9,530 bases of DNA from Paracoccaceae bacterium (GTDB lineage Bacteria; Pseudomonadota; Alphaproteobacteria; Rhodobacterales; Rhodobacteraceae), in contig JAESQH010000168.1 of NCBI GenBank assembly GCA_016765235.1, positions 1 through 9,530 on the forward strand, in the 5' to 3' direction. The notes beneath the pieces are model-generated. The model was given only the letters and a program-made list of their open reading frames with translations, did not search any database and was not told the origin of the DNA. Shown here one piece after another: positions 1-7,690 of the stretch (the stretch's first letter is position 1; each line of letters starts with the position of its first letter). The position numbers were made by a program, and so were the translations under genes.

Positions 1-1
1 G

Positions 2-787
2 ATTGCCACCAGCAAGCGCGACCGCGCACAATTGTTAGGTGTAGGCATCGTAATGCCCGGCCCGTTCGGCGTTTCCAGTCAAGGGGGCCACGATGATGCG
101 ATTTTGCCCGAATGGGACGGTGTAAACATTCAAAAGGTTTTCGAAGACGCGTTGGAGTGTGCCGTAATCGTAGAAAATGACGCCACCGCCGCCGCAATCG
201 CCGAACGGGTAACGGGCGTTGCGTCCAGCATAGATACGTTCTGTTTCGTATACTTCGGAACCAGCCTTGGATTAGGCGTAATCACTGATGGGCACGCCCA
301 ACGCGGCGCTTTCGGGAATTTCGGTGAAATCGGGCACATCATAACGCAGGCTGGTGGAACGCAATGTGTGTGTGGCAACCGTGGATGCCTTGAAACTTAC
401 GCCAGCCGACTATCAGCCAAGCGCAGTTTGGAGGAACACGGGATCGACCTGCCCGATGGCTTCGCAATGGAAAAACTGCTGGCGGATAAGAACGCGATCC
501 TGCTGGAATGGATTGAAACGGCTTCGATCCACTTGTCCCAAGCGATCAGTATACTCGAAAACATCTTTGACCCCGAAACCATCATTCTAGGCGGCGCCAT
601 GCCTGACACGGTGATCGACGCGTTTATCGCGCGGCTAAATCTGCCCGTCGGATCGGTCGCAAATCGTGAGAACCGTACGATTGCACGGGTTATCGGTGGC
701 TCCTCAGGGCGGTTCACAGCTGCAATTGGTGGCGCTGCAATGATAATTCACAACACAACAACGCCCTCAATGGCTTTATATAACTGA
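2..787 (+). CDS. ROK family protein (sugar kinase or ROK-type transcriptional regulator), 5' end cut by window edge
   Basis: The frame is open from the first complete codon at base 2 to TGA at 785-787, giving 261 residues with no convincing start, so the N-terminus lies outside the window. Visible ROK hallmarks, numbered from base 2: a GPFG turn (20-23), the E-N-D-A segment (58-61) whose Asp is the catalytic base in ROK kinases, a glycine-rich phosphate loop (86-92), and the zinc site made of His in EIGH (112) and the cysteines of CVCGNRGC (122-129), followed by LETYAS. ROK proteins are either cytoplasmic kinases of glucose, N-acetylglucosamine or N-acetylmannosamine, or repressors of the NagC/XylR type with an extra N-terminal winged helix. 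The missing N-terminus would decide which. The GPFG wording reminds me of ROK regulators beside sugar ABC transporters. The PIG-L deacetylase gene 8 bases downstream suggests an acetylated amino-sugar substrate; that is inference. Confidence 0.88.
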   Translation: MATSKRDRAQLLGVGIVMPGPFGVSSQGGHDDAILPEWDGVNIQKVFEDALECAVIVENDATAAAIAERVTGVASSIDTFCFVYFGTSLGLGVITDGHAQRGAFGNFGEIGHIITQAGGTQCVCGNRGCLETYASRLSAKRSLEEHGIDLPDGFAMEKLLADKNAILLEWIETASIHLSQAISILENIFDPETIILGGAMPDTVIDAFIARLNLPVGSVANRENRTIARVIGGSSGRFTAAIGGAAMIIHNTTTPSMALYN

Positions 788-795
788 GTTAAAAC

Positions 796-3177
796 ATGAC
801 CCTTACGGATATAGAACGGCTAAACACGCAATACGCCTCCCCTCGGTTGATGGAATTGTGGAAGGCCCTTCAACCGTTTCAGTCCTGTATTTCGTTTATG
901 AATACAGGCGCGCATCCGGATGATGAGACGACATCAATGCTGGCCGCGCTGGGCCTGCGCGATGGTGTAAAACTGTCGCAAGCTTGCGCCAATCGTGGTG
1001 AGGGTGGGCAAAACGCGATTGGCAGTGAAATCACCAAAGACCTCGGCTGCATCCGTACCCGCGAAATGGAGCGCGCTGCTGAAGTCATCAACATGACCCA
1101 TTACTGGTTGTCAGAAACGCCAGAAGACAAAATATTCGATTTCGGTTTTTCAAAGTCCGGCGCAGAAACGCTTGATAGATGGGGCGAGGAACGCACGCTT
1201 GAGCGTTTCGTACTGATACTACGCCGCGAGCGTCCCGACATCGTCTGTCCGACGTTTCTGGATATCGGCGGACAACACGGCCATCACCAAGGAATGACCC
1301 GAAGCGCGTTTAAGGCCGTGGAGATGGCGGCAGACCCAAATGCGTTTCCAGAACAGAACCTACCGATCTGGCAAGTGAAGAAGGTTTATCTTCCAGCTTG
1401 GTCCGGCGCAGGCGATGCATATGACGATGATGTTCCACCACCACCGGAAACGACGCAGGTTGATGGCTCGGGCGCGGATCCTGTTTCGGGCTTAGACTAT
1501 GCACAAATTGCACAGTATTCCCGAAGTTTTCATCGCACACAGGGCATGGGTACTTGGGTCGAACCGGGGCAACCCAATGTCTGGCCGCTGCATTTGGCTT
1601 GGTCATTTGACGGGCGGCTCACAGCGGAAAATTCCGTGTTTGATAATCTGCCGGCAACGTTATCGGACCTCGCTGATTTCGCGGACTGTCCAGAACTGGC
1701 CGAAAGTTTATCCGGCGCACAGGCGTCTTTAGGGTCTGCGATTGCTGCTTGGCCAGACACGGCTTCGATACGCCAACATGCGGCGACCGCGTTTCAACAA
1801 ATTACACATGCCAAAGCGATTTGCCCTGATGCGGCAAAAGCCGAGGTTTTGCACCGCTTATCAGACAAACAACGACAAATCGCGAAAGTGTTGATGCTTT
1901 CACGGGGTATTCAGTGCCGTGTCTCAATATCGCAAAACGAAGTCCGCCCGGGTGGCAGCATCACATTAACCACTCATATTCACGCACCCGATTGTGCCAT
2001 TGTCACCGAAATCAAGTGCCCGGAAAGCTGGAGCGCGACGGATTCGGGTGACAAAAAATATCAAATCTCGATTCCTTCCAATGAGCCAACAAGCGATCCC
2101 TACCCCGACACATGGTATCCAGACCGCGCCAACGCCAGTCTGCACGTAATTCTGCGCTGGAAGGAAGGCGATCAACAGGTGTGGATATCAATTGACCCTG
2201 AAGAGCGGTTGCAAATTCTGCCTGCCTATTCCGCATCGCTCAGCCCGACAGACGCGATTCTGAACCTTTCAAACCCAGCCGACATTTCAGTCAAAATTTC
2301 GCAAGTACATCCTGAAGGGGCAAAGCCTGCGTTTACAGTTCCAACGGGTTGGGCCGCAAACCAGATTGAAAACACTGTGCTAATACAGCCAACCGCCGAC
2401 ATGTCTGAGGGATTGCATATGATCCTCCTGACACTCGACAGCCACAAAGCGCAATTAATCAAGCGGATGGATTTTCCACATACTGGCCCCACAAATCGGT
2501 GCACGCCTGCCGTTTTGCGGGTGCAGGTGATGAACGTCACCCTTCCAAACGGGCGCATCGCATATATCGGGGGCGGCAATGATCGCACCGATTTCTGGCT
2601 TCGTAAGCTCGGCGTGGAAATTACCACTTTGGACGAACAGGCGGTTCAGAATGTCGATTTTAGTGCTTTTGATTCCATCCTGATCGGCATTTTTGCGCTA
2701 AGAACCAACGCTGCCCTTCAGGACCGTTTACAAGAACTGCATGCGTGGGTCCTTGAAGGTGGAAATCTGGTTACTCTCTATCATCGACCTTGGGATAATT
2801 GGGATCCCGCAACGACTGGCATGGCATATCTCGAAATTGGGAAACCGTCTTTGCGTTGGCGCGTAACGGATGAAAATGCTGAAGTCCGGCATTTGGAGCC
2901 TGATCATAAGGTGCTGAACCAGCCAAACAAAATTACCGACAAAGACTGGGATGGATGGCACAAGGAACGCGGATTATATTTTGCGGCGAAGTGGGATGAT
3001 GCCTATGTTCCGCTGCTGGAAATGGCCGACATTGACGAGGCGCCGTTGCAAGGCGCGCTGCTTAGCGGCACTTTCGGAAAAGGGCGTCATACGCACACCA
3101 GTTTGATTTTACATCACCAAGTCGCAAACCTGACACCCGGCGCTTTCAGGTTGCTGGCGAACCTGCTCCATACTTAA
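796..3177 (+). CDS. PIG-L family deacetylase with central beta-rich region and C-terminal GATase-like domain
   Basis: This 793-residue protein starts with a LmbE/PIG-L metal-dependent deacetylase domain (about 30-210). The motif AHPDDE (39-44) supplies His and Asp zinc ligands and the likely catalytic Asp, and HGHHQ (161-165) supplies the third histidine. Such enzymes remove an acetyl group from N-acetylglucosamine-type sugars or conjugates. Residues about 370-590 look beta-rich, like Ig/NEW3-type modules. Residues about 590-793 (from GRIAYIGGG) resemble the glutamine-amidotransferase-like domain appended to many long PIG-L proteins, with a conserved PNKIT...DW.GW.KERGLYF stretch; I see no clear catalytic Cys nucleophile there. 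No signal peptide or membrane helix is visible, so a cytoplasmic location is likely. The ATG follows the ROK stop by 8 bases with only a weak TGAG upstream, suggesting translational coupling. Single-domain PIG-L enzymes have roughly 220-280 residues, so this is a long variant. Substrate unknown. Confidence 0.9.
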   Translation: MTLTDIERLNTQYASPRLMELWKALQPFQSCISFMNTGAHPDDETTSMLAALGLRDGVKLSQACANRGEGGQNAIGSEITKDLGCIRTREMERAAEVINMTHYWLSETPEDKIFDFGFSKSGAETLDRWGEERTLERFVLILRRERPDIVCPTFLDIGGQHGHHQGMTRSAFKAVEMAADPNAFPEQNLPIWQVKKVYLPAWSGAGDAYDDDVPPPPETTQVDGSGADPVSGLDYAQIAQYSRSFHRTQGMGTWVEPGQPNVWPLHLAWSFDGRLTAENSVFDNLPATLSDLADFADCPELAESLSGAQASLGSAIAAWPDTASIRQHAATAFQQITHAKAICPDAAKAEVLHRLSDKQRQIAKVLMLSRGIQCRVSISQNEVRPGGSITLTTHIHAPDCAIVTEIKCPESWSATDSGDKKYQISIPSNEPTSDPYPDTWYPDRANASLHVILRWKEGDQQVWISIDPEERLQILPAYSASLSPTDAILNLSNPADISVKISQVHPEGAKPAFTVPTGWAANQIENTVLIQPTADMSEGLHMILLTLDSHKAQLIKRMDFPHTGPTNRCTPAVLRVQVMNVTLPNGRIAYIGGGNDRTDFWLRKLGVEITTLDEQAVQNVDFSAFDSILIGIFALRTNAALQDRLQELHAWVLEGGNLVTLYHRPWDNWDPATTGMAYLEIGKPSLRWRVTDENAEVRHLEPDHKVLNQPNKITDKDWDGWHKERGLYFAAKWDDAYVPLLEMADIDEAPLQGALLSGTFGKGRHTHTSLILHHQVANLTPGAFRLLANLLHT

Positions 3178-3271
3178 AAGGGCATGTCACATTTGGGCTG
3201 CATTGAAAATTGTTCTCCGAAGGGACTTTTGCCCACCGCGCTAGGCTGTTAAAAGGCCACAACCAATTTTC

Positions 3272-3275
3272 GGAG
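3272..3275 (+). promoter_or_regulatory. Ribosome binding site of glmU
   Basis: GGAG lies 6 bases before the ATG at 3282. It supports that ATG over the longer TTG-initiated reading frame at 3210, whose extra 24 residues do not look like GlmU. Confidence 0.6.
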
Positions 3276-3281
3276 ACACGT

Positions 3282-4625
3282 ATGAGCATCGCAACCATAA
3301 TTCTTGCCGCCGGGCAAGGTAGCCGCATGAAATCGGATATTCCAAAGGTTCTGCACAAGATCGCCAGCGCCCCGATGCTGTGGCATACTATGCAATCCGC
3401 AGCGCAGATTGAGGCAGATAAAACGATCGTGGTCGTCGGACATGGCGGGACGGAAACCTCCGATGCGGCACATGAATTTAACGCGGACGCGAAGATCGTT
3501 TGGCAAAAGGAACAGAACGGCACTGGCCATGCGGTGATGCAAGCCAAAGACGAACTGGAAGGTTTCGACGGTGATGTAATCGTGCTTTATGGCGATACCC
3601 CGTTCGTCCGACCAGAAACCTTGCAAAAAATGTTGGCGGCACGGGCACAAAGCGCAGTCGTGGTTCTAGGTTTCGAGGCTGCCAACCCGGGCGGATACGG
3701 TCGTTTGCAAATGGACGGCGACAGTCTGGAAGCCATCATAGAAGCCAAGGATTGCACGTCGGAACAACTGCAAATCACATTGTGCAATTCAGGTGTCATC
3801 TGCGCCCCAGCCGACCTGCTGTTTTCGCTGCTCGACGAAGTCGGTCGCGACAACGCCAATGGCGAGGTGTATTTAACGGACATTATCGAAATCGCCCGCG
3901 CACGCGATCTGCCCTGCACCACGATCACTTGTTCGGAGTCCGAAACGATGGGCGTCAACTCGCGCCAGAATCTGGCAGAAGCCGAAGCGGCTTTCCAACA
4001 ATCCGCCCGCATAGAAACTATGGAAAACGGCGTGACCCTAAGTGCGCCGGAAACCGTTCATTTCGCCTTTGACACCCATATCGGCCGCGACACAATAGTT
4101 GAGCCGAACGTGTTTTTCGGCCTTGGCGTGACAATCGAGACCGGCGCCACGATCCGCGCTTTCAGCCACCTTGAAGGATGCCACGTCGCACGCGAATGTA
4201 TCGTCGGCCCCTATGCCCGCCTGCGCCCCGGTGCAGAACTTGATCTAGGGGCGAAAGTCGGTAATTTCGTTGAAATCAAATCCGCACAAATCGAGGCGGG
4301 GGCGAAAGTTAATCACTTATCCTACGTCGGTGATGCGCGAATTGGGGCTGGCTCCAATATTGGGGCGGGCACGATTTTTTGCAATTATGACGGGGTTAAC
4401 AAGCACCACACAGAAATCGGTGAGCGGGTATTTATCGGTTCCAATTCGGCATTGGTGGCCCCTGTCAGTATCGCGGACGACGGGTTTGTGGCGACGGGCT
4501 CGGTAGTTACTTCTGACGTTCCCGAAGGCGCGCTCGCTATCGCTCGCGCGCGGTTGGTGATCAAACCGGGCCTAGGGAAACGCATGATGGACAGGCTCAA
4601 AGCTGCTAAGGTGGCAAAGAAATGA
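3282..4625 (+). CDS. glmU: Bifunctional UDP-N-acetylglucosamine pyrophosphorylase / glucosamine-1-phosphate N-acetyltransferase GlmU
   Basis: GlmU acetylates glucosamine-1-phosphate with acetyl-CoA and then couples the product to UTP, making the UDP-GlcNAc needed for peptidoglycan and lipid A; it acts in the cytoplasm as a trimer. The 447-residue length is close to the usual 450-456. The N-terminal uridylyltransferase domain (1 to about 230) carries LAAGQGSRM (8-16), PKVLH (21-25), QNGTGHA (79-84 region), YGDTP (103-107) and GEVYLTDI. The C-terminal left-handed beta helix (about 250-430) shows hexapeptide repeats, with the acetyltransferase histidine in NHLSYVGD (H345, equivalent to H363 of the E. 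coli enzyme) and the FCNYDG loop (367-371). The start MSIATIILAAG is chosen because it fits the family N-terminus and has a GGAG site 6 bases upstream. All key residues are present, so it should be active. Its last bases overlap the downstream AlkD-like gene. The preceding gap of 104 bp probably holds its promoter, but I found no convincing -35/-10 pair there. Confidence 0.97.
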   Translation: MSIATIILAAGQGSRMKSDIPKVLHKIASAPMLWHTMQSAAQIEADKTIVVVGHGGTETSDAAHEFNADAKIVWQKEQNGTGHAVMQAKDELEGFDGDVIVLYGDTPFVRPETLQKMLAARAQSAVVVLGFEAANPGGYGRLQMDGDSLEAIIEAKDCTSEQLQITLCNSGVICAPADLLFSLLDEVGRDNANGEVYLTDIIEIARARDLPCTTITCSESETMGVNSRQNLAEAEAAFQQSARIETMENGVTLSAPETVHFAFDTHIGRDTIVEPNVFFGLGVTIETGATIRAFSHLEGCHVARECIVGPYARLRPGAELDLGAKVGNFVEIKSAQIEAGAKVNHLSYVGDARIGAGSNIGAGTIFCNYDGVNKHHTEIGERVFIGSNSALVAPVSIADDGFVATGSVVTSDVPEGALAIARARLVIKPGLGKRMMDRLKAAKVAKK

Positions 4626-5290
4626 CACCGTTGGAGCAGCTTGAAGCGCTTGCCAACCCCCAAAAAGCGGCGGAGATGGCGAAATATCATAAGGTCGAGC
4701 GCCCCTATTTCGGCGTTGCAAATCCTGACATTTACGAGCTGTGCAAAAAATGGCGGGCAGATACCGACCTTGAGGGGCGGTTGCAAATCGCCAGCACTTT
4801 GTGGGACAGCAATGTTCACGAGGCCCGTATCGCCGCCGCAAAACTGTTAACACAAGCGCGCATTCGCCCTGACGATACCGTTTGGGAGGAGATCACCCGC
4901 TGGGTTGAGGATTTCGATGCTTGGGCGCTTGCCGATCATGCGTGTTCGGCGGGGTCGCGACGCCTAATCGCTAACCCTGCCCGCCTTGATGAAGTGGAGC
5001 AGTGGACGACCAGCGACAACATGTGGGTCCGGCGCGCGGCAATGGTTATGACATTACCGTGGACCAAGCAAAACCACCTTGACGAGGGCGACCGCGCCAT
5101 TCGCGAACGTATTCTGGGCTGGGCCGCGACATACACCGAAGATCACGACTGGTTCATCCAGAAATCCGTGGCGTGGTGGCTGCGCAGCCTGTCTGGACAC
5201 GACCCGGACCGCGTGCGAGCGTTCATTGCCGAGCATGGCGAAAAAATGAAACCTTTTGCGCTGCGTGATGCCACCCGAAAACTGGGCTAG
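4622..5290 (+). CDS. DNA alkylation repair protein, AlkD-like HEAT-repeat DNA glycosylase
   Basis: The 222-residue, helix-rich protein matches the AlkC/AlkD family. These single-domain HEAT-like-repeat glycosylases excise positively charged N3- and N7-alkylpurines without flipping the base. Residues known to matter in Bacillus cereus AlkD appear in register: W101 and D105 in the segment DAWALAD (equivalent to W109 and D113, same four-residue spacing), an Arg in WVRRAA (R137 or R138, equivalent to R148), and Trp in AWWLRSL (185/186, equivalent to W187). The length agrees with the family (about 220-240). The ATG overlaps the glmU stop in ATGA (4622-4625), and AAGGTGG at 4608-4614 inside glmU, 7 bases upstream, is a good ribosome binding site. 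It is thus cotranscribed and probably translationally coupled with glmU. Its TAG stop touches the end of the opposing glycosyltransferase gene. Functional equivalence to AlkD is inferred from motifs. Confidence 0.88.
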   Translation: MTPLEQLEALANPQKAAEMAKYHKVERPYFGVANPDIYELCKKWRADTDLEGRLQIASTLWDSNVHEARIAAAKLLTQARIRPDDTVWEEITRWVEDFDAWALADHACSAGSRRLIANPARLDEVEQWTTSDNMWVRRAAMVMTLPWTKQNHLDEGDRAIRERILGWAATYTEDHDWFIQKSVAWWLRSLSGHDPDRVRAFIAEHGEKMKPFALRDATRKLG

Positions 5291-6163
5291 TCACGGGTAA
5301 ACAACATGTAAACGTTTAAGCGTTTCGGCATCTAGGTGCGGGAATTTCGCAATTAACTTTTCAGCCAAATCTCTGACCGAAATCGCTGGAACTGTACCGT
5401 CACCGCGCCGCCCGGTTACGTTCGCACCGTTTGCCGTCTGGACATACATCCGGTCGGTAGCATCACTGATTACAGGCGCGAACCGCCCAACTTTCTGATG
5501 ACCACCAAGACAATGAATGGTTAAGGTATCAGGGATAGACATGACACGACCTTCCTGAACAAGGGCCAGACCAGCGGAGCCACAATCGCGGTTATCAGCG
5601 TAAATCTGCAACGCATCGTCAGAAAGCGACAACTGATGCCCATGCGAGAATGTCACAATCTTCCCCATGTTTTCAGGCAGCATGTGCGTTCGCAACCGTT
5701 CTATATAGTCGCTGGCCAACGCATCATCGTCGTCCAGACGAAAATTCGCGGTTATATCTGCGCTTGGGTCAAGCATTTCGAAAACAGATCGTTTGAAAAT
5801 CCGCTGGATGCTGGCCAACGGGCGGTAAGCACGCACATAAACGTTGGGCAAATCCCCGACCAAATTCATCAAGCGATCATGCGCCCAAACCGGAAGATCG
5901 CGGGAAGTCATCAGCATCATATTGAAATTCTGATCGCTTTGCGCGGTTAAACTGGGCAGGCAAATATCCTCGAACAACTGAAACCGGCGTTGCAGTCGGG
6001 CACCGTCAAAAATCAGCGCTTTTCGCTCAATGTAATCCTTGCCAGACAGCGGCGGGAAAAAATTGGATTCCCGTAGCACAATCGAAAACCGTATCATTCC
6101 GACAATCGCAGAAGGCGCCGTCGCCATCACTCTCGCGTGCCGATTTGTCAGAAGTGCAGCCAT
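5291..6163 (-). CDS. Putative rhamnosyltransferase-family glycosyltransferase
   Basis: The 290-residue protein resembles the putative rhamnosyltransferase family common in Rhodobacteraceae (Pfam Rhamno_transf type). Family-like features are the opening block I-V-G-M-I-R-F-S (20-27), the segment ARLQRRFQLFEDICLPSL (55-72) and the acidic RLDDDDAL cluster (142-149), which fits a metal-binding DxD site for a nucleotide-sugar donor. No membrane helix or signal peptide is evident, so a cytoplasmic enzyme acting on a surface glycan or lipid is plausible; donor and acceptor are unknown and the name does not prove rhamnose transfer. The first ATG is preferred because GAGGG lies 7 bases upstream; alternatives are Met13 (codon at 6125-6127) and Met23 (6095-6097), but the latter would cut into the conserved block. 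The ATG directly follows the antiporter TGA, so it is the last gene of a minus-strand unit. Confidence 0.82.
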   Translation of the reverse strand: MAALLTNRHARVMATAPSAIVGMIRFSIVLRESNFFPPLSGKDYIERKALIFDGARLQRRFQLFEDICLPSLTAQSDQNFNMMLMTSRDLPVWAHDRLMNLVGDLPNVYVRAYRPLASIQRIFKRSVFEMLDPSADITANFRLDDDDALASDYIERLRTHMLPENMGKIVTFSHGHQLSLSDDALQIYADNRDCGSAGLALVQEGRVMSIPDTLTIHCLGGHQKVGRFAPVISDATDRMYVQTANGANVTGRRGDGTVPAISVRDLAEKLIAKFPHLDAETLKRLHVVYP

Positions 6164-7690
6164 TCACCCACCCTCGCGAGCTTGTTGAAACGCCAATATA
6201 CGGTCGCCATCACTGATATTGGTCAGCTTGAACCCCCACCCATCGGCGTAATTTCTGGTAAAATATTCAAACGGGCACCCGCGCGCCAAGGTTCGTCCGC
6301 CGATGGCGACTGGCAGATCACTGTCGCGCAAACTGCCTTCGTGTCGGTCGATTTGAAACACGTTACTACGCCCTAATTTCGGTGCCAGATCAGCGCAAAG
6401 CAGCGCGTTGTAATCATCGTTGTCCGACACCGCCAACAAAGCGCCGTAATGATGCAAATCAACGGAATGCTCCGCCGCTTCGGACAGGATTTCACCGTAA
6501 TAAACGGGGATACCCTGATTGCGCGCATTGCGAAGCCGCCACCAGTTACGCGCGGCTATCAACACTGGAATCTCGGCGTCCTTTAATGTTTTAGCCAGCG
6601 GGACCAGCAATTGCCCGTCCGCAATGCCAACATCCACCAACCGCGCCCCAAACAGGCCCGAGACCGCCACCACGCCGCGCAGCCCAATCCATGCGACGAG
6701 CAGTTTCTCTTTGGACGGAATGCCGGTTCCGATTAGCGATAAAAACACGGCGGCCGGGCGAGCGATAAACATGATTAGCAAAACGAAAATCAATGCGCTT
6801 AGATCAAGTTGCGATAACATCCCCCATTTCATAGACGCCGCCAGCAAGATGAATACGCCTGAAACGAGGATAACCGTTATGTGTTCTTTGAACCGTTTCA
6901 GTTCGCGCAATACTGGCAAACGGGCGTTGCCAACCACGAAGCCCATCACCGTTACCGCCAGCAATCCGCTTTCGTCCAAGACATTATTGGTCAGGGCATA
7001 TACGCCCAATATCAATGTGAACAGCACGGGTACTTTCATATATTCCGGCACCCAGCCCCGTGAAAAACTTAGCACCAGCGCCTTGCCGGCAACGAATCCC
7101 ACCGCAGTCGCTAGAAATATGCCCAGCGCCAGAAATTGACTGATTTCGATGTTCTCGCCTTCGCCGTGCAACGCCATGACACCCTCGAAGGCCAGAACGG
7201 CAGCCAACGCACCAACGGGGACGTTAACGATTGCTTCCCAGCGCAAAATCTCTGCTGGCCGTTTGGACAAGCGGGCTTTGCGCAGCAATGGCGTGACCAC
7301 GGTGGGGCCAGTGACGATCAGGATGCCGCCAAAAATGACCGAGGCTTCCCATCCCAAACCGGCACCATACCGCGCCGCAAGTGTCGAAAATATCCAATCC
7401 AACGGTGCGCCGAACAACACAAGGCGTTTCACGGCCGGCCCTGCATCGCGTAATGCTTTGAACTTTAAGTATATTCCGCCATCAAACAGTATCAACGCAA
7501 CGGCGACGGCGACCATCGGGCGAAACAAATCGCCAAAATCTACTTCCGGATTCACCCAGCCAGTTACCGGCCCAGCGAATATCCCCGCTGCCAGCATCAG
7601 CACGATTGCCGGTAGTTGCAAGCGCCATGCCAGCCATTGCGAGCCGATACCAAGCACGCCGATCAGGGCAATTAATAAAGTGGTCTCCAT
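6164..7690 (-). CDS. CPA1/NhaP-type cation:proton antiporter with TrkA-N-like tail, apparently degenerate
   Basis: A 508-residue protein with about ten hydrophobic segments up to residue 365, then a soluble tail. Family features include QLPAIVLMLAAG (26-36), FDGG (69-72), VTGPTVVTPLLR (126-137), EYMKVPVLF (216-224) and ARPAAV (310-315). The tail resembles the Rossmann-type domain of Roseobacter antiporters (YYGEILSEAAEH 398-408, NDDYNALL 424-431). Several expected elements are absent. The ND motif of the core reads N156-V157-P158, so the ion-binding Asp is gone. The hydrophobic stretch QLLVPLA (360-366) runs straight into KTLKDAEIP, without a full last helix or a GxGxxG motif. A380 sits where an acidic residue normally ends beta-2. 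A further block seems missing near S493/D494. Relatives have roughly 600 residues, from memory. The frame is intact. The ATG at 7690 is chosen; TTG one codon earlier is possible, and GGCGGA 5 bases before the ATG is a poor ribosome site. It lies 31 bp after the acyl-CoA synthetase stop. Ion exchange is doubtful. Confidence 0.85.
   Translation of the reverse strand: METTLLIALIGVLGIGSQWLAWRLQLPAIVLMLAAGIFAGPVTGWVNPEVDFGDLFRPMVAVAVALILFDGGIYLKFKALRDAGPAVKRLVLFGAPLDWIFSTLAARYGAGLGWEASVIFGGILIVTGPTVVTPLLRKARLSKRPAEILRWEAIVNVPVGALAAVLAFEGVMALHGEGENIEISQFLALGIFLATAVGFVAGKALVLSFSRGWVPEYMKVPVLFTLILGVYALTNNVLDESGLLAVTVMGFVVGNARLPVLRELKRFKEHITVILVSGVFILLAASMKWGMLSQLDLSALIFVLLIMFIARPAAVFLSLIGTGIPSKEKLLVAWIGLRGVVAVSGLFGARLVDVGIADGQLLVPLAKTLKDAEIPVLIAARNWWRLRNARNQGIPVYYGEILSEAAEHSVDLHHYGALLAVSDNDDYNALLCADLAPKLGRSNVFQIDRHEGSLRDSDLPVAIGGRTLARGCPFEYFTRNYADGWGFKLTNISDGDRILAFQQAREGG
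6171..6175 (-). promoter_or_regulatory. Ribosome binding site of the glycosyltransferase gene
   Basis: Read on the minus strand, GAGGG lies 7 bases before the ATG at 6163, within the last codons of the antiporter gene. It favours the first ATG over the two internal ones. Confidence 0.5.

Noticed and set aside
3210..3281. Longer TTG-initiated form of glmU
   Set aside because: The extra 24 residues do not resemble GlmU, while the ATG at 3282 has a GGAG site and begins exactly where the family does.
3178..3281. Promoter or terminator between the PIG-L gene and glmU
   Set aside because: TTGAAA at 3203-3208 has no -10 at proper spacing, and TAGGCT at 3242-3247 has no -35. No stem followed by a T run is visible. 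A promoter is likely but I cannot place it.
4529..4552. GC-rich repeated gcgctcg/cgctcgc motif near the end of glmU
   Set aside because: It encodes the A-L-A-I-A-R-A-R-L stretch of GlmU in frame and is explained by Ala/Arg codon choice; no wider repeat is present.
6164..7690. Calling the antiporter a pseudogene
   Set aside because: There is no stop codon or frameshift and the downstream gene is coupled to its stop. The losses are judged against remembered relatives, so it is kept as a CDS with a warning.
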